Shown one piece after another: positions 20,660-29,607 of a DNA stretch of 64,000 nucleotides. The stretch's first letter is position 1. Every line of letters starts with the position of its first letter. This stretch comes from Oscillatoriaceae cyanobacterium M7585_C2015_266 (GTDB lineage: Bacteria > Cyanobacteriota > Cyanobacteriia > Cyanobacteriales > Oscillatoriaceae). Made by a program: the position numbers and the translations under genes. Under the pieces are notes generated by a model. The model worked only from the letters and a program-made list of their open reading frames with translations. It had not been told where the DNA came from and searched no databases. The DNA lies in NCBI GenBank assembly GCA_015295835.1, contig DVEG01000025.1:1-64000 (forward strand), read 5' to 3'.

Positions 20660-20995
20660 AAGCTGGAAACATTTTTAAAAAAATATTCCGTTTGTTTTCG
20701 AGGCGGTGCGTGCTAGAAAGAGCATTTATTTTTTATTGACATATGTATATTAATTTAAACAGGCTGATTAGACGCCAAGCAGATATAAGGGGCGCTCGGC
20801 GTAGGTTTTCTTATTCAGGAGATTTTTATATTATCACCATTTTCCCCTGTTTACCAATCATATGAAAATAAGGGGCGAAAATCGGCGAACAATTTTATGT
20901 TTTCTTTTTTCTAAACATCTATTGAAATGCTGTAAGTAAGGTAATAAAGTTTTTTAAAATTAATCAAATCTGGAAAGTATAAAGCAAAAACCCTG
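20660..20995. other. Intergenic region between PP2C stop and sensor kinase start
   Basis: 336 bp, AT-rich, holding the kinase promoter. No gene or strong terminator for the PP2C gene was found; a few short inverted repeats are not convincing. Confidence 0.5.
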
Positions 20996-23377
20996 CTAAT
21001 ACTGAGGAGAAACCGTCGGGGTTGGTGTCGAGGTAGAAGTAGATGCGGGGGTAGATGCGGGAGGAGGAGCACATTTGCCAAGCTTTTGCGGGTTGGAATC
21101 AATCAGGGTGAAAAGGCGGGAGAAAATTTCTTTCTCTAGAATCCAACCTGTATCCCCTGGTTTTAAGAGCGTATAAGGCGCGTCTGAATTATTCTTATTA
21201 AGGGAATCGGGGTTAGCTGCGATGCTTGCTTCTGACGAACAAAATTGCAATTCTAGCCAAGTTAAATTATCTTTGGTAGTTATTTTTTTGATTATCTTTA
21301 AAAGACTCCCTTCTGGAAAGATTCCTTTGATTACAGAATTCTGCACAGGCTGCTTGTAGACTTGCAAGCCTGCGGAAGAGTAGTTTTCACCGTTGTCAGG
21401 GGTTGAAATTTGGATTTGTATAAAAGAATTAAGATTTAGAGAAACTGTTGGGGTGCTAGGTTTTGGGCTAGGCAGAGCCGAGGGGTTCAATGGTGTAGTT
21501 TTGGGATTAGTAGGAGAATGCAGCCCGATTAAGGGAGCAATTTTTTGCTTAAATTCTGGCGGAGAGAGGAAGTAAGCCAAAACTGCACCGCCACTGAGGG
21601 TAAGTAGGATAAGAGCGCTTGCCACTAGCCAAGGGAGCGCGCTAGTGTGAGAGGGCGGGGATTGTAGGATTGTGGGGGCACTATCCGCGTCGCCATCAGT
21701 GGAATCGGAATCAGTCAGAGTAGGCTCGTTAGGTAAGCTGCTTAAAAAGTTATCGACTTCGGCTAAAATTGCTTCAGGGGTAACGCTTTGATTTTGAGAC
21801 TCCTGCACATTACAGTATAAAAGGGCAACGGTGACGTTATCGTGAGAATTTTCGGTATTGGCGAGCCAAATTAGTCGCTCTACGACTGTGCGCAAGTCAG
21901 AGGTTTTTTCTAAGACGGGGAGAATTTCTTTTTCCCAATATTGCTCGACGCGATCGTTATCGCTTAGCCCGTCAGAACAGAGTAGAAAAAGGCTATCTTC
22001 ATCTATAATCAAGCGTCTAACGGTGGGGTGGAGTAATTCAGAGGGGTTCATGCCCAGGGCTTGCACTAGGGAGCCAGAGGCGGGTTGCTGAATGGCATCT
22101 CTATATAGGGCGTAGCCGAGTCTGACTTCGCGAGAGGCAAGATCGTCGTCTAGGGTTAGTTGATAGCAGCCTTCACGCCCAATCCAGTAGGCGCGACTAT
22201 CGCCGACGTGGGCGAGGTAGATTTGGTGAGCGCTGCCTAGGGCCATAACTACTGTTGTGCCCATGCGCTGACGCCCTTGACGTTGTTCATCGTTGTTGCG
22301 CTCGCCGATTACGTCGTTAGCCTTACAAATAATTTTTTCTAATTCCGCGCTTAAAGTTTGTGGGTTAATATTAGCAAGTTGCCCCTGGAGAGGGGTGATG
22401 TGTTCAAGGATGGCATCGATCGCCATGTGAGAGGCGACGTTACCGCCTTCGTGCCCACCAATTCCGTCGCATACTATAACCAGAGGTTCGTGTGTGAGCA
22501 ATGTGGTAGTGCCGGTTGGAGGATAACAGGCGTCTTCATTGCGGCGGCGACTAGGGCCAGTATCTGTGCCAGTAGCAATATAATAGCTCCGTTGTTGCGC
22601 TCGCCCGCAAACTCTGAGAGCACAATCCAAGACTGCAACCAATTCCTGGCTTGTTCGCACCCGTTTTTGCAATATCTGCTGGCACAATCGTTCTAAAAAG
22701 CGTGCAATCAGCGGGTGAGCTCCGGCAACCCAGTTTTTCCAGACAGCAGCCAACTGAGATAGAGAAGGAGGGAGTCTATCGTATTCTAGTTGCAGCAGTC
22801 TGACGAATGAACCCTCTACTCGCAGCAAGTTTTCGTTTAGCAAACTGGAAGCCACCTTTTCTTCGCTGGCGGGCTGCCACAGTTTAGCAATTTGCCACAG
22901 CCAATTGAGCTGGCGCATTGCAGTAGAATTTTTCCAGACTTCTATCAATTTAGGTTTCGGCTTTGCGATTAGAGGCGCGTCTGGTTTTGAATTTGAGTTA
23001 ATGGCAAGGGGAGCTTCCTCTAGCAACCAGATATCAGTTGCCTGACGACTTTGGGAGCGGGGTAACAATCCGTACACTTGGGGTACATGCAGCCTTTCTG
23101 GAAACAGTTTGAGATAGGGGGCGAGCAACGGCGGCACCTCTTCTGGCATCATCGGTGGCAACCCCGGCTGCAAATCCAGAAAAACATTTTCTCCTTTGTA
23201 TAAATAGCGCTCCGCTAATATCTCTCCTGGTTTACAGGTGATTTTCCCTTCGTGGAGCGCCCATAGAAAGCGTCGCGGTAAGGGAGTGCCACATTTCTCG
23301 CAAATATCTTTAGTCTCAAGATTTAGAGCTTTACAGTCGGGATTGGGGCAATAGATATTAGCCGCATAGTTTTGCAT
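20996..23377 (-). CDS. PP2C-type Ser/Thr phosphatase with zinc ribbon, TM helix and C-terminal SH3-like domain
   Basis: 793 residues. An N-terminal four-Cys zinc ribbon (CPNPDC then CEKCG, about 10-35) precedes about 230 residues of unassigned sequence. The PP2C domain (about 270-540) shows GTDTGPSRRRNEDA, VIVCDGIGGHEGG, HVGDSRAYWI, LLCSDGLSD and DNVTVALL, giving all the metal-binding Asp residues. A transmembrane helix (about 585-610) is followed by a Pro/Thr linker, an SH3-like region (about 660-760) and a Pro/Ser/Thr tail. The catalytic part should be cytosolic and the SH3-like part extracytoplasmic, so it may link envelope state to protein dephosphorylation. No kinase gene is adjacent. 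Confidence 0.88.
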   Translation of the reverse strand: MQNYAANIYCPNPDCKALNLETKDICEKCGTPLPRRFLWALHEGKITCKPGEILAERYLYKGENVFLDLQPGLPPMMPEEVPPLLAPYLKLFPERLHVPQVYGLLPRSQSRQATDIWLLEEAPLAINSNSKPDAPLIAKPKPKLIEVWKNSTAMRQLNWLWQIAKLWQPASEEKVASSLLNENLLRVEGSFVRLLQLEYDRLPPSLSQLAAVWKNWVAGAHPLIARFLERLCQQILQKRVRTSQELVAVLDCALRVCGRAQQRSYYIATGTDTGPSRRRNEDACYPPTGTTTLLTHEPLVIVCDGIGGHEGGNVASHMAIDAILEHITPLQGQLANINPQTLSAELEKIICKANDVIGERNNDEQRQGRQRMGTTVVMALGSAHQIYLAHVGDSRAYWIGREGCYQLTLDDDLASREVRLGYALYRDAIQQPASGSLVQALGMNPSELLHPTVRRLIIDEDSLFLLCSDGLSDNDRVEQYWEKEILPVLEKTSDLRTVVERLIWLANTENSHDNVTVALLYCNVQESQNQSVTPEAILAEVDNFLSSLPNEPTLTDSDSTDGDADSAPTILQSPPSHTSALPWLVASALILLTLSGGAVLAYFLSPPEFKQKIAPLIGLHSPTNPKTTPLNPSALPSPKPSTPTVSLNLNSFIQIQISTPDNGENYSSAGLQVYKQPVQNSVIKGIFPEGSLLKIIKKITTKDNLTWLELQFCSSEASIAANPDSLNKNNSDAPYTLLKPGDTGWILEKEIFSRLFTLIDSNPQKLGKCAPPPASTPASTSTSTPTPTVSPQY

Positions 23378-24013
23378 GGGATTCCTCGTGCCTGTCAGCT
23401 TTTGTATTCTTTCGCTCGCCTTGAAAGCAGACTCCAGAATATATCAGCTTTTTTTAGATTCATCTGTTTTAGTTTTAGTGCCGTTTTGTTTTATTTTAGC
23501 TGCAACCGCTAGCCCCCTATTTGGGGATGTGCAGGATTTTTCTTATTTCCAGCAAATTTTATCAAGGATAGCACCCTATGCTAGAGTCGAGGCTTGCCGT
23601 CAACAATTCCTGACTGCACTAGGTATGTCATAAGCTGTCAGGGGGTATTTGGGTGACTGTAGTGCCCTTTCGTAAAAATTCGGGTGAGCAATCCGTCAAC
23701 ACTTGCTGCTCGTTGGATGGGAGCTTGTGCTGTGCCAGTTGGGGAATTGTCTGCTTAATCCAACTATATCACATTGAGCCGCGCAATGTACTATTAAATG
23801 CTTTCTGTTTGAAAATCAAGGCTTTCACCTAGGGGAGTCTATGCTGATAGTAAGTGCCAAATTATAGTCGTTTAAAAGAGTGGCACAAAATTAGTACTAT
23901 TGGCGGAATATTTTTTTTAATGTAGAAACATCGAAGCAGTACTTTTGCTTTTTGCTTAATTTTTCTGAATGTATTGTTTTAGTCTATCAGAGCGAGGAAT
24001 CTAAAGAAGATTT
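23378..24013. other. 636-bp intergenic region
   Basis: Contains an 85-codon plus-strand frame (23376-23633) whose ATG overlaps the PP2C start codon; it has no RBS or family. On the minus strand, 23628-23767 reads as a protein-like 45-codon tail (KQTIPQLAQHKLP, then PEFLRKGTTVTQIPPD) with no start codon, perhaps a gene remnant. The rest holds nothing I recognise except the promoter side of the 70-aa gene. Confidence 0.4.
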
Positions 24014-24226
24014 ATGTTACAAGAAAGTCATCTGGCAATGATTGCTACTCTAAATGATATAGAAGCTTTAATTGAAGAGATTGATAATAATCCACATTTG
24101 TCTATTTGGGTGGTTCGCTTGATTCTTAAGTCGATTAAAGATAATGGGAAAAGGAGGTTGCAAGAATCGCTAATGGGGCAGGGTTATATTGAAAATGTAA
24201 TTGATGTACAGGTGTCTCGCAGTTAG
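24014..24226 (+). CDS. Small hypothetical protein (70 aa)
   Basis: Begins at an ATG preceded by AAAGAAGA. Contains LNDIEALIEEIDNNPHL and a positively charged helix (SIKDNGKRRLQE), no signal peptide or membrane segment. No family recognised. Normal codon use and an RBS-like sequence support it, but the length makes it uncertain. It converges with the TPR/PLD protein gene. Confidence 0.5.
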   Translation: MLQESHLAMIATLNDIEALIEEIDNNPHLSIWVVRLILKSIKDNGKRRLQESLMGQGYIENVIDVQVSRS

Positions 24227-24282
24227 CGCTTTCTGTTTGTTTTTGCCATTTGAAGCATAGGAAAGTATCTTGTAGCAAATGT

Positions 24283-24307
24283 AAAAAAACCCCTGGTGAT
24301 AGGGGCT
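24283..24307 (-). terminator. Intrinsic terminator of the TPR/PLD gene
   Basis: Read on the minus strand: CCCCT, a 6-nt loop, AGGGG, then seven T. It lies about 40 bp past the stop at 24348, a canonical form. Confidence 0.85.
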
Positions 24308-24347
24308 GGTAAATGTGCTTTAATTGAATTTTAAAAAGAGTGACAGG

Positions 24348-27300
24348 CTACAGTTTGTGCAGGGCTTCTATAGTTTGATTGTAGCTATCGGTTTCGCTTT
24401 TAGCAGAAAATAACTCTGCTGCTTTCTGTAAGTCTTCCTTTGCGCCTTGTTTATCGCCTAGGAAATTGCGAGCTAATCCCCGATGATGATAAGCGGCGGC
24501 ATATTCGGGATTTCGCTGCAAAGCTTGGGAAAAATCCTCAATGCTGTGGGAATATTCGCCGAGGGCATATTGGGCGACTCCGCGATTAAAATAAGCTACT
24601 ACGTCATCAGGATTAATTCGCAGTGCCTGGGTGTAATTTTCGATCGCTTTCGGATATTCTTTGAGGTGATAGTAAACTAATCCCCGGTTGTTATAAGCTA
24701 CCGCATCTTTAGGATTGCAGCGCAGTGCTTCTGTATAATCAGCAATGGCTTGCAGATAATCTCCTGAAAGGCGACGGGCTTCTCCCCGGTAAAAATAAGC
24801 GTCAGCATCGGCTGGTTTCAGACGAATTACTTCGCTAAAATCGCTGATTGCTCCGCGATAATCTTGTAAATTCAAACGAGCAAACCCGCGATTGAAATAA
24901 TATGCGGCTTCGTTTGGTTTAAGCTGTATGGCTCGATTGCAATCTTCAACTGCCCCCTGATATTCTCCTAAGTTATAACGGGCAATTGCTCGGTTATTGT
25001 AGGCTATGGCATAATTGGGATCGTTGGCAAGTACTAGGGTATAATCTTCGAGCGCCCCTAGGTAATCTCCCATATCCAAACGCTCTAAACCCCGTTTGCG
25101 AATTAGCTCCGGATGGCTAGGAGGAAGAGCTGATGCCTGAAAACGAGCTATTAAAGCTTGTATTATGCGGGGATCGGTGGTTTGTATCCCTATTTCTCTT
25201 TCAGGAAAATCGGTTTCTGCACTTAGGAAATTGTATGTTGTCAGTAATGCCCAGTCGCCATCGCAGACAATAAAATTCTCGTGAGTGCCTAATACTTTTA
25301 ACCGCAAGCATCCTGGATATTTTGCCCGTAGCCTTTCTATATCATTTAGGGCGTCGTACAAACCGCTATTTTTTAGGTTACCGGTTTGCCACTGTTGATT
25401 AATGCGTCGAGGGAATTCCCCTGTTTCGATATCTTTTAAAAGCCCCCAACCGATGTCAATACAGCCATTGCGCTGTAAGAATGCTTCTAATTTTTCCAGA
25501 AGGTTATTGTCAAGGCTGGCTCGGCTCAGCCACGGGCAGACTATAATTAGCCGCTCTCGCGCTGAGAGTAAGGCTTTCTCTAGTACTTCTCGTATTCTCT
25601 GCCGCTGGAAAATTAGTTCGTATTCGTAGGGTTGCAGTGTTTTGAGTAATTGGTTTATTTCTGCTGTGAGAATACTTGCGCTCGACTTTTCTAAGTCTGC
25701 TTGCAATTGCGCCAGAGTGCGTTGGATTGAGGCTATTTCTTCTGTTTCGATTTTCTGTAAGGTTTTTTGCAGTTGAGGAATATTTTCCCTCATGGGGTTG
25801 ACAAATTCCTCTAGCTGTGCTATCCGCGTTTCTAGTTGAGATTTGGCTTCGCTGAGGGTATTTTCTAGTTGGGTTTTTGCTTCGACGACGGCATCTACAA
25901 TTTTAGCGATCGCTTCTGTCACTCCTGTAAGATCTACTGGTTCAGGGGGCGGTGGCAGTGCGTCGATACGTTGCTGTAGATGAATAATAGCCCTTTCTAA
26001 TCCATCGACTTTGGAAGCTTCAGGCAGACGATGCAGGCGAGTGGTAATTTCAGTTAGGGCTGAATTTAAAGTATTGTATTGCTGGGTTAGTCGCGGGAGC
26101 TCATTGACGAGAGAATGTAGTTCTAGAGCTTCTAGAGAAGCAATTCGGTTTTCGAGTTGGGTTTTTGCTTCGTTGAGAGTTTCGACAATTTTATTGATTG
26201 CTTCGGAAACTCCTGTTATATCTACTGGCTCGGCAGGCGGCGGCAATTCGTCGATGCGTTTTCCAACTGCTGCGATTGTGTTTCTGATTGCTTGTATTTG
26301 TTCTTGGAGATGTGTCTCTTGTTGGTTTACTCGTGTGTTGAGGGTATCTAGCTGCTCTCGCACATTTGCTCCCCAGGCTACAAGGGGTGATGTTACTTTT
26401 TCTAGCTCGGCTACTGTTGCTGTTAAGAATTCAAGTTCTGATTTAGATACGCGATTTTCGGTTTCTTCTGTTAGTTGGGTAACTTTTTCTGAAAGGGATT
26501 GCAATTCGCTAGAAAAATCTATTAGCGATCGCTGTACGTCTGCTGCTATCGGCTGCAATCTTTCAGACAACTCGGCTTGTAACTGGGCAATCCCTTGCAA
26601 AGCTTTTTCAACTTCCTTTTCTAAATCCTGGATTGAGGCAGAGGAAAGAGGGGATTCTGCTAAGCGGGCGTATTCCTGCCGCAATTGGGCGAGCGCTTCT
26701 GGTATTGACTGAAGTTCTAAGGCTTCTATAGACTCTAAACGACGTTCTAATGCTGCGCTTGCGCCTCTAATTTGTTCCAGTTGTTCGAGAATTGTGCTTT
26801 GAAAGGTTTCTACGTTTTGACGGTTTACCTGTTGGCTGATAGCTTCGAGTTGTTTTTCTAGAGCCGCTATAGCTTGGCGAGAGGGTTGTACAGTTTGTTC
26901 TAAGGCTGCGAGCGCTGATACCAACGAGGTAAAATCCTGTTGAGATGCTCGATTTTGGACATTTTCTTCTAACTGCGCCAGTTTCTCAGTTAAAAGCTTT
27001 ACTGTTTCTTTTTCTTCCTGGCTTTCCTTTTTGAGAATAGATTCTCGCAATGCAGCATATTGCTCCTGTATTCTTAAGATATCTTGCTCTATCGCTACCA
27101 GATTAGAATTTTCTAACTGCTGCAAACGTTGCCGCTCTGATTGGATTGCTTCTTGAAGCAAAACGAATTGCTCCTGGCTTGGCAATCCTTGCACGCAGGC
27201 GCGCAGGGATTCTATTTCTTTAGATAGTTGCTGTTGTAACTGAATGAAAACGTCAGAGCGATTTTGCTCGGCTTGTTGCTCCAACCGACGACGATTTGCT

Positions 27301-27434
27301 ACGTTTAGCAGCAAAGCCGCAGACATTGGTGCCGCCGCATAAATGACTTGCTGTGACGTTACAGCTACTGCTGCTCCCACGACTGAGCCTGCGAGGGAAA
27401 CATATTCTGCTATGTCTAGCCAACTATTTTTCAT
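24348..27434 (-). CDS. Membrane-anchored coiled-coil protein with PLD-like domain and seven TPRs
   Basis: 1028 residues. The N terminus (5-50) is a hydrophobic hairpin (SLAGSVVGAAVAVTSQQ, then an Ala/Leu-rich stretch) ending in NRRRLEQ. About 520 residues of coiled coil follow, with two repeated PPxEPVD blocks (PPPAEPVDITGVSEAI and PPPPEPVDLTGVTEAI). A phospholipase D-like domain (about 585-750) has one HKD-type motif, HENFIVCD, with Asn replacing the catalytic Lys. Seven tandem 34-residue TPRs (about 765-1005) carry AYNNR/AYFNR/AYHHR. It looks like a membrane-tethered scaffold with an impaired or non-catalytic PLD module. The next upstream gene shares the N-terminal hairpin. Confidence 0.85.
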   Translation of the reverse strand: MKNSWLDIAEYVSLAGSVVGAAVAVTSQQVIYAAAPMSAALLLNVANRRRLEQQAEQNRSDVFIQLQQQLSKEIESLRACVQGLPSQEQFVLLQEAIQSERQRLQQLENSNLVAIEQDILRIQEQYAALRESILKKESQEEKETVKLLTEKLAQLEENVQNRASQQDFTSLVSALAALEQTVQPSRQAIAALEKQLEAISQQVNRQNVETFQSTILEQLEQIRGASAALERRLESIEALELQSIPEALAQLRQEYARLAESPLSSASIQDLEKEVEKALQGIAQLQAELSERLQPIAADVQRSLIDFSSELQSLSEKVTQLTEETENRVSKSELEFLTATVAELEKVTSPLVAWGANVREQLDTLNTRVNQQETHLQEQIQAIRNTIAAVGKRIDELPPPAEPVDITGVSEAINKIVETLNEAKTQLENRIASLEALELHSLVNELPRLTQQYNTLNSALTEITTRLHRLPEASKVDGLERAIIHLQQRIDALPPPPEPVDLTGVTEAIAKIVDAVVEAKTQLENTLSEAKSQLETRIAQLEEFVNPMRENIPQLQKTLQKIETEEIASIQRTLAQLQADLEKSSASILTAEINQLLKTLQPYEYELIFQRQRIREVLEKALLSARERLIIVCPWLSRASLDNNLLEKLEAFLQRNGCIDIGWGLLKDIETGEFPRRINQQWQTGNLKNSGLYDALNDIERLRAKYPGCLRLKVLGTHENFIVCDGDWALLTTYNFLSAETDFPEREIGIQTTDPRIIQALIARFQASALPPSHPELIRKRGLERLDMGDYLGALEDYTLVLANDPNYAIAYNNRAIARYNLGEYQGAVEDCNRAIQLKPNEAAYYFNRGFARLNLQDYRGAISDFSEVIRLKPADADAYFYRGEARRLSGDYLQAIADYTEALRCNPKDAVAYNNRGLVYYHLKEYPKAIENYTQALRINPDDVVAYFNRGVAQYALGEYSHSIEDFSQALQRNPEYAAAYHHRGLARNFLGDKQGAKEDLQKAAELFSAKSETDSYNQTIEALHKL

Positions 27435-27620
27435 AATTTATAAATTTTGACCCCACCGCATTTGGCCACTACCTCACTTAGTATAGCAATCTTTCTTCGC
27501 CAGCGTCAATTTTACAAAAGTGAAATAATTCTTTCAAATCAGGAAACAATTCCCTCCTTTTCACTTTTCAAATTTTTTCACTTTTAAAATTATTTAAGTT
27601 ATAGTAGTAGCATTGGCTTT

Positions 27621-29228
27621 TCACTCCCGCTGCCAAATCTCGATTGTACCATCAGCACTGCCACAGGCGAATAACATTCCAGATGGACTCAGAGCCAAGG
27701 AGAGAATGGGCGGGCTATTCTCCCTCAGGCTACACAGTCGTTTCCCAGTCGCCAGTGCCCAGATTTTTACACTGCCATCGGCACCGCCACTGAACAAAGT
27801 TTGCCCATCGAGAGAAAATGTCACTGCATATACTGGACCTACATGTTCGCACAGGCTGCCGATGAGAGAGCCGTTTTTGACGTGCCACAGCTTAACAGTG
27901 CCGTCGCCGTTGCCGCTTGCCAGCAGCTCTCCATCCGGGCTAAAGGCAAGGGACCAAACAAAATCGAGATTGCCGGTTAGTTGATTAATGCGTTTGCCAC
28001 TGGCGACTTGCCAGAGCTGTATCAGCCCATCGCCGCCGCCGGAGGCAAGCAATTGCCCGTCTGGCGCAAAGGCGAGGGCGTAAACCGGGCCTAAATATTC
28101 TGTCCAACTGGATTGCAAAACTCCCGTTTCTAACTCCCAGATTTTAATTGTCTCGTCAAAACTGCCGGAAGCAATCCGCTTGCCATCAGGAGAGATGGCA
28201 ACTGAGCGTACGGAACCGGAATGGGCGGTGAGGGTATCCTGCAGGGTTCCGTCTTCTAGATGCCACAGTCTGACGGTTTCATCCCAACTGCCGCTAGCAA
28301 TCAGCTTGCCGTCAGGGCTTATTGCCACAGAAAATACGCCTTTAGTATGACTGTTGAGAGTGTTGAGCAGTTCTCCAGTTTGGAGGTGCCAAATCTTGAG
28401 AGTTTTGTCAAAACTACCGCTGACTAGGCGCTGTCCATCCGGTGCGATCGCTAACGTACTTACCCAATCGGTATGGGCTTTAAATGTAGTCCGGCAGTGC
28501 CAATTCTGGCTTCCGACTTCTGAGGTAAATTTCGGCAGCATCACCGATTTAGTCGCCACTTGGCTCTTGAGCCGCTCTTGGCTGTCAGGGTTGGAAATAA
28601 CGCTTACTTCCTGTTGCTCCGGTGTCGGCGACTGGAGTTTTTCAGCCCATCGCACTCTGGCTAAAGCCTCTAGTTGGTTAGTTAACCCCGCTATTTTCTC
28701 CGACAGTTGGGTGACGCTGCGCTCTAACCGATCAACTCTTTCCAACAAGGAGGAGCTGTTGAGATAATGAATGACGCTGCTGACAGATTCTTGTACACTG
28801 GCAGACTGCTCTTTGAGTTGGGCAACTTCTCGCTCTAGTCTGGCGCGCCAGGCAGTGTTCTCTTGAAGGGAATTGCTCCTTTCTTCTGAACTGACTGGCT
28901 GTTTCACCTCACCGGAGAGCGGCGTCTCTGAAGAAGAAGATGATGATGATGATGATATGCCGCTCGATGGCAACTGTTGCACTGTGGCAGCAAGTTTGGC
29001 AATGTCTTCTGTAAATTGCTGCTGGATACGCGCGATCGCTGCATTCATCCTCCTACGAGAAAGCATCTCTAAACGGTAGCGGTTAATCAGGTTCAGCGTT
29101 ACTGCCAGTGTCAGGGGAACATAGGCAAAGGCTGCTTGCTTAGATGCTACTGCCGCAACTGCTCCTACTATGCAGCCAGCAAGTGCAATGTACTCTGCTG
29201 TTTCTAGGCGGTGAGGGTTGTTCCACAT
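27621..29228 (-). CDS. Membrane-anchored coiled-coil protein with seven-bladed WD40 propeller
   Basis: 535 residues. N-terminal hydrophobic hairpin (IALAGCIVGAVAAVASKQ, then AVTLNLINRYRLEM) clearly paralogous to that of the 1028-aa protein just downstream. Next are a polyserine run (about 94-104, from GAA/GAT triplet repeats), a coiled coil (about 125-190) and seven WD40 repeats (about 235-534) with SPDGKLIASGS, KIWHL, RLWHL and KIWEL. The propeller likely binds a partner protein while the hairpin places it at the membrane. No catalytic domain. It lies divergent to the coiled-coil pair at 29.6-31.8 kb. Confidence 0.88.
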   Translation of the reverse strand: MWNNPHRLETAEYIALAGCIVGAVAAVASKQAAFAYVPLTLAVTLNLINRYRLEMLSRRRMNAAIARIQQQFTEDIAKLAATVQQLPSSGISSSSSSSSSETPLSGEVKQPVSSEERSNSLQENTAWRARLEREVAQLKEQSASVQESVSSVIHYLNSSSLLERVDRLERSVTQLSEKIAGLTNQLEALARVRWAEKLQSPTPEQQEVSVISNPDSQERLKSQVATKSVMLPKFTSEVGSQNWHCRTTFKAHTDWVSTLAIAPDGQRLVSGSFDKTLKIWHLQTGELLNTLNSHTKGVFSVAISPDGKLIASGSWDETVRLWHLEDGTLQDTLTAHSGSVRSVAISPDGKRIASGSFDETIKIWELETGVLQSSWTEYLGPVYALAFAPDGQLLASGGGDGLIQLWQVASGKRINQLTGNLDFVWSLAFSPDGELLASGNGDGTVKLWHVKNGSLIGSLCEHVGPVYAVTFSLDGQTLFSGGADGSVKIWALATGKRLCSLRENSPPILSLALSPSGMLFACGSADGTIEIWQRE

Positions 29229-29607
29229 TACAAATACCTTGTTTGATGCGCGCTGACTCCTGCGGCTCGATTAGCAGTAGATGATTTGAAATCGTCTTCG
29301 CCCAGATTAGTTATGGCGTAATTCAATCGTAGCGAACAAAGCCACAAACCTGTCTGGTGAGATGATCGAAGTCCCTTTGTGGGCATGGTTTTTATTCTAT
29401 CACTTTACAAAAAATATGAACAGCGGCAATTGGGGGATTAGTGTTGCAATTCTCTCCTCCCCCCACTCTCTGTAACGAATTACTAAGAATTCTTGACAAA
29501 AAAATCAACAAAAGTTATTTTAGTTGAAGAATAAATCAACAAGAAGCATGGGCCATTCGTGTCAGTTGCCAGCCCAATTGTATCCCACTATATAGCAGGA
29601 AAAAAGC
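29229..29607. other. Divergent promoter region
   Basis: 379 bp between the WD40 gene (minus) and the first coiled-coil gene (plus). No gene, repeat or recognisable binding site seen; the RBS GCAGGAAAA precedes the ATG at 29608. Confidence 0.5.

Noticed and set aside
23376-23633. 85-codon plus-strand frame next to the PP2C start
   Set aside because: Its ATG overlaps the PP2C start codon on the other strand, there is no RBS, and the composition shows no recognisable family.
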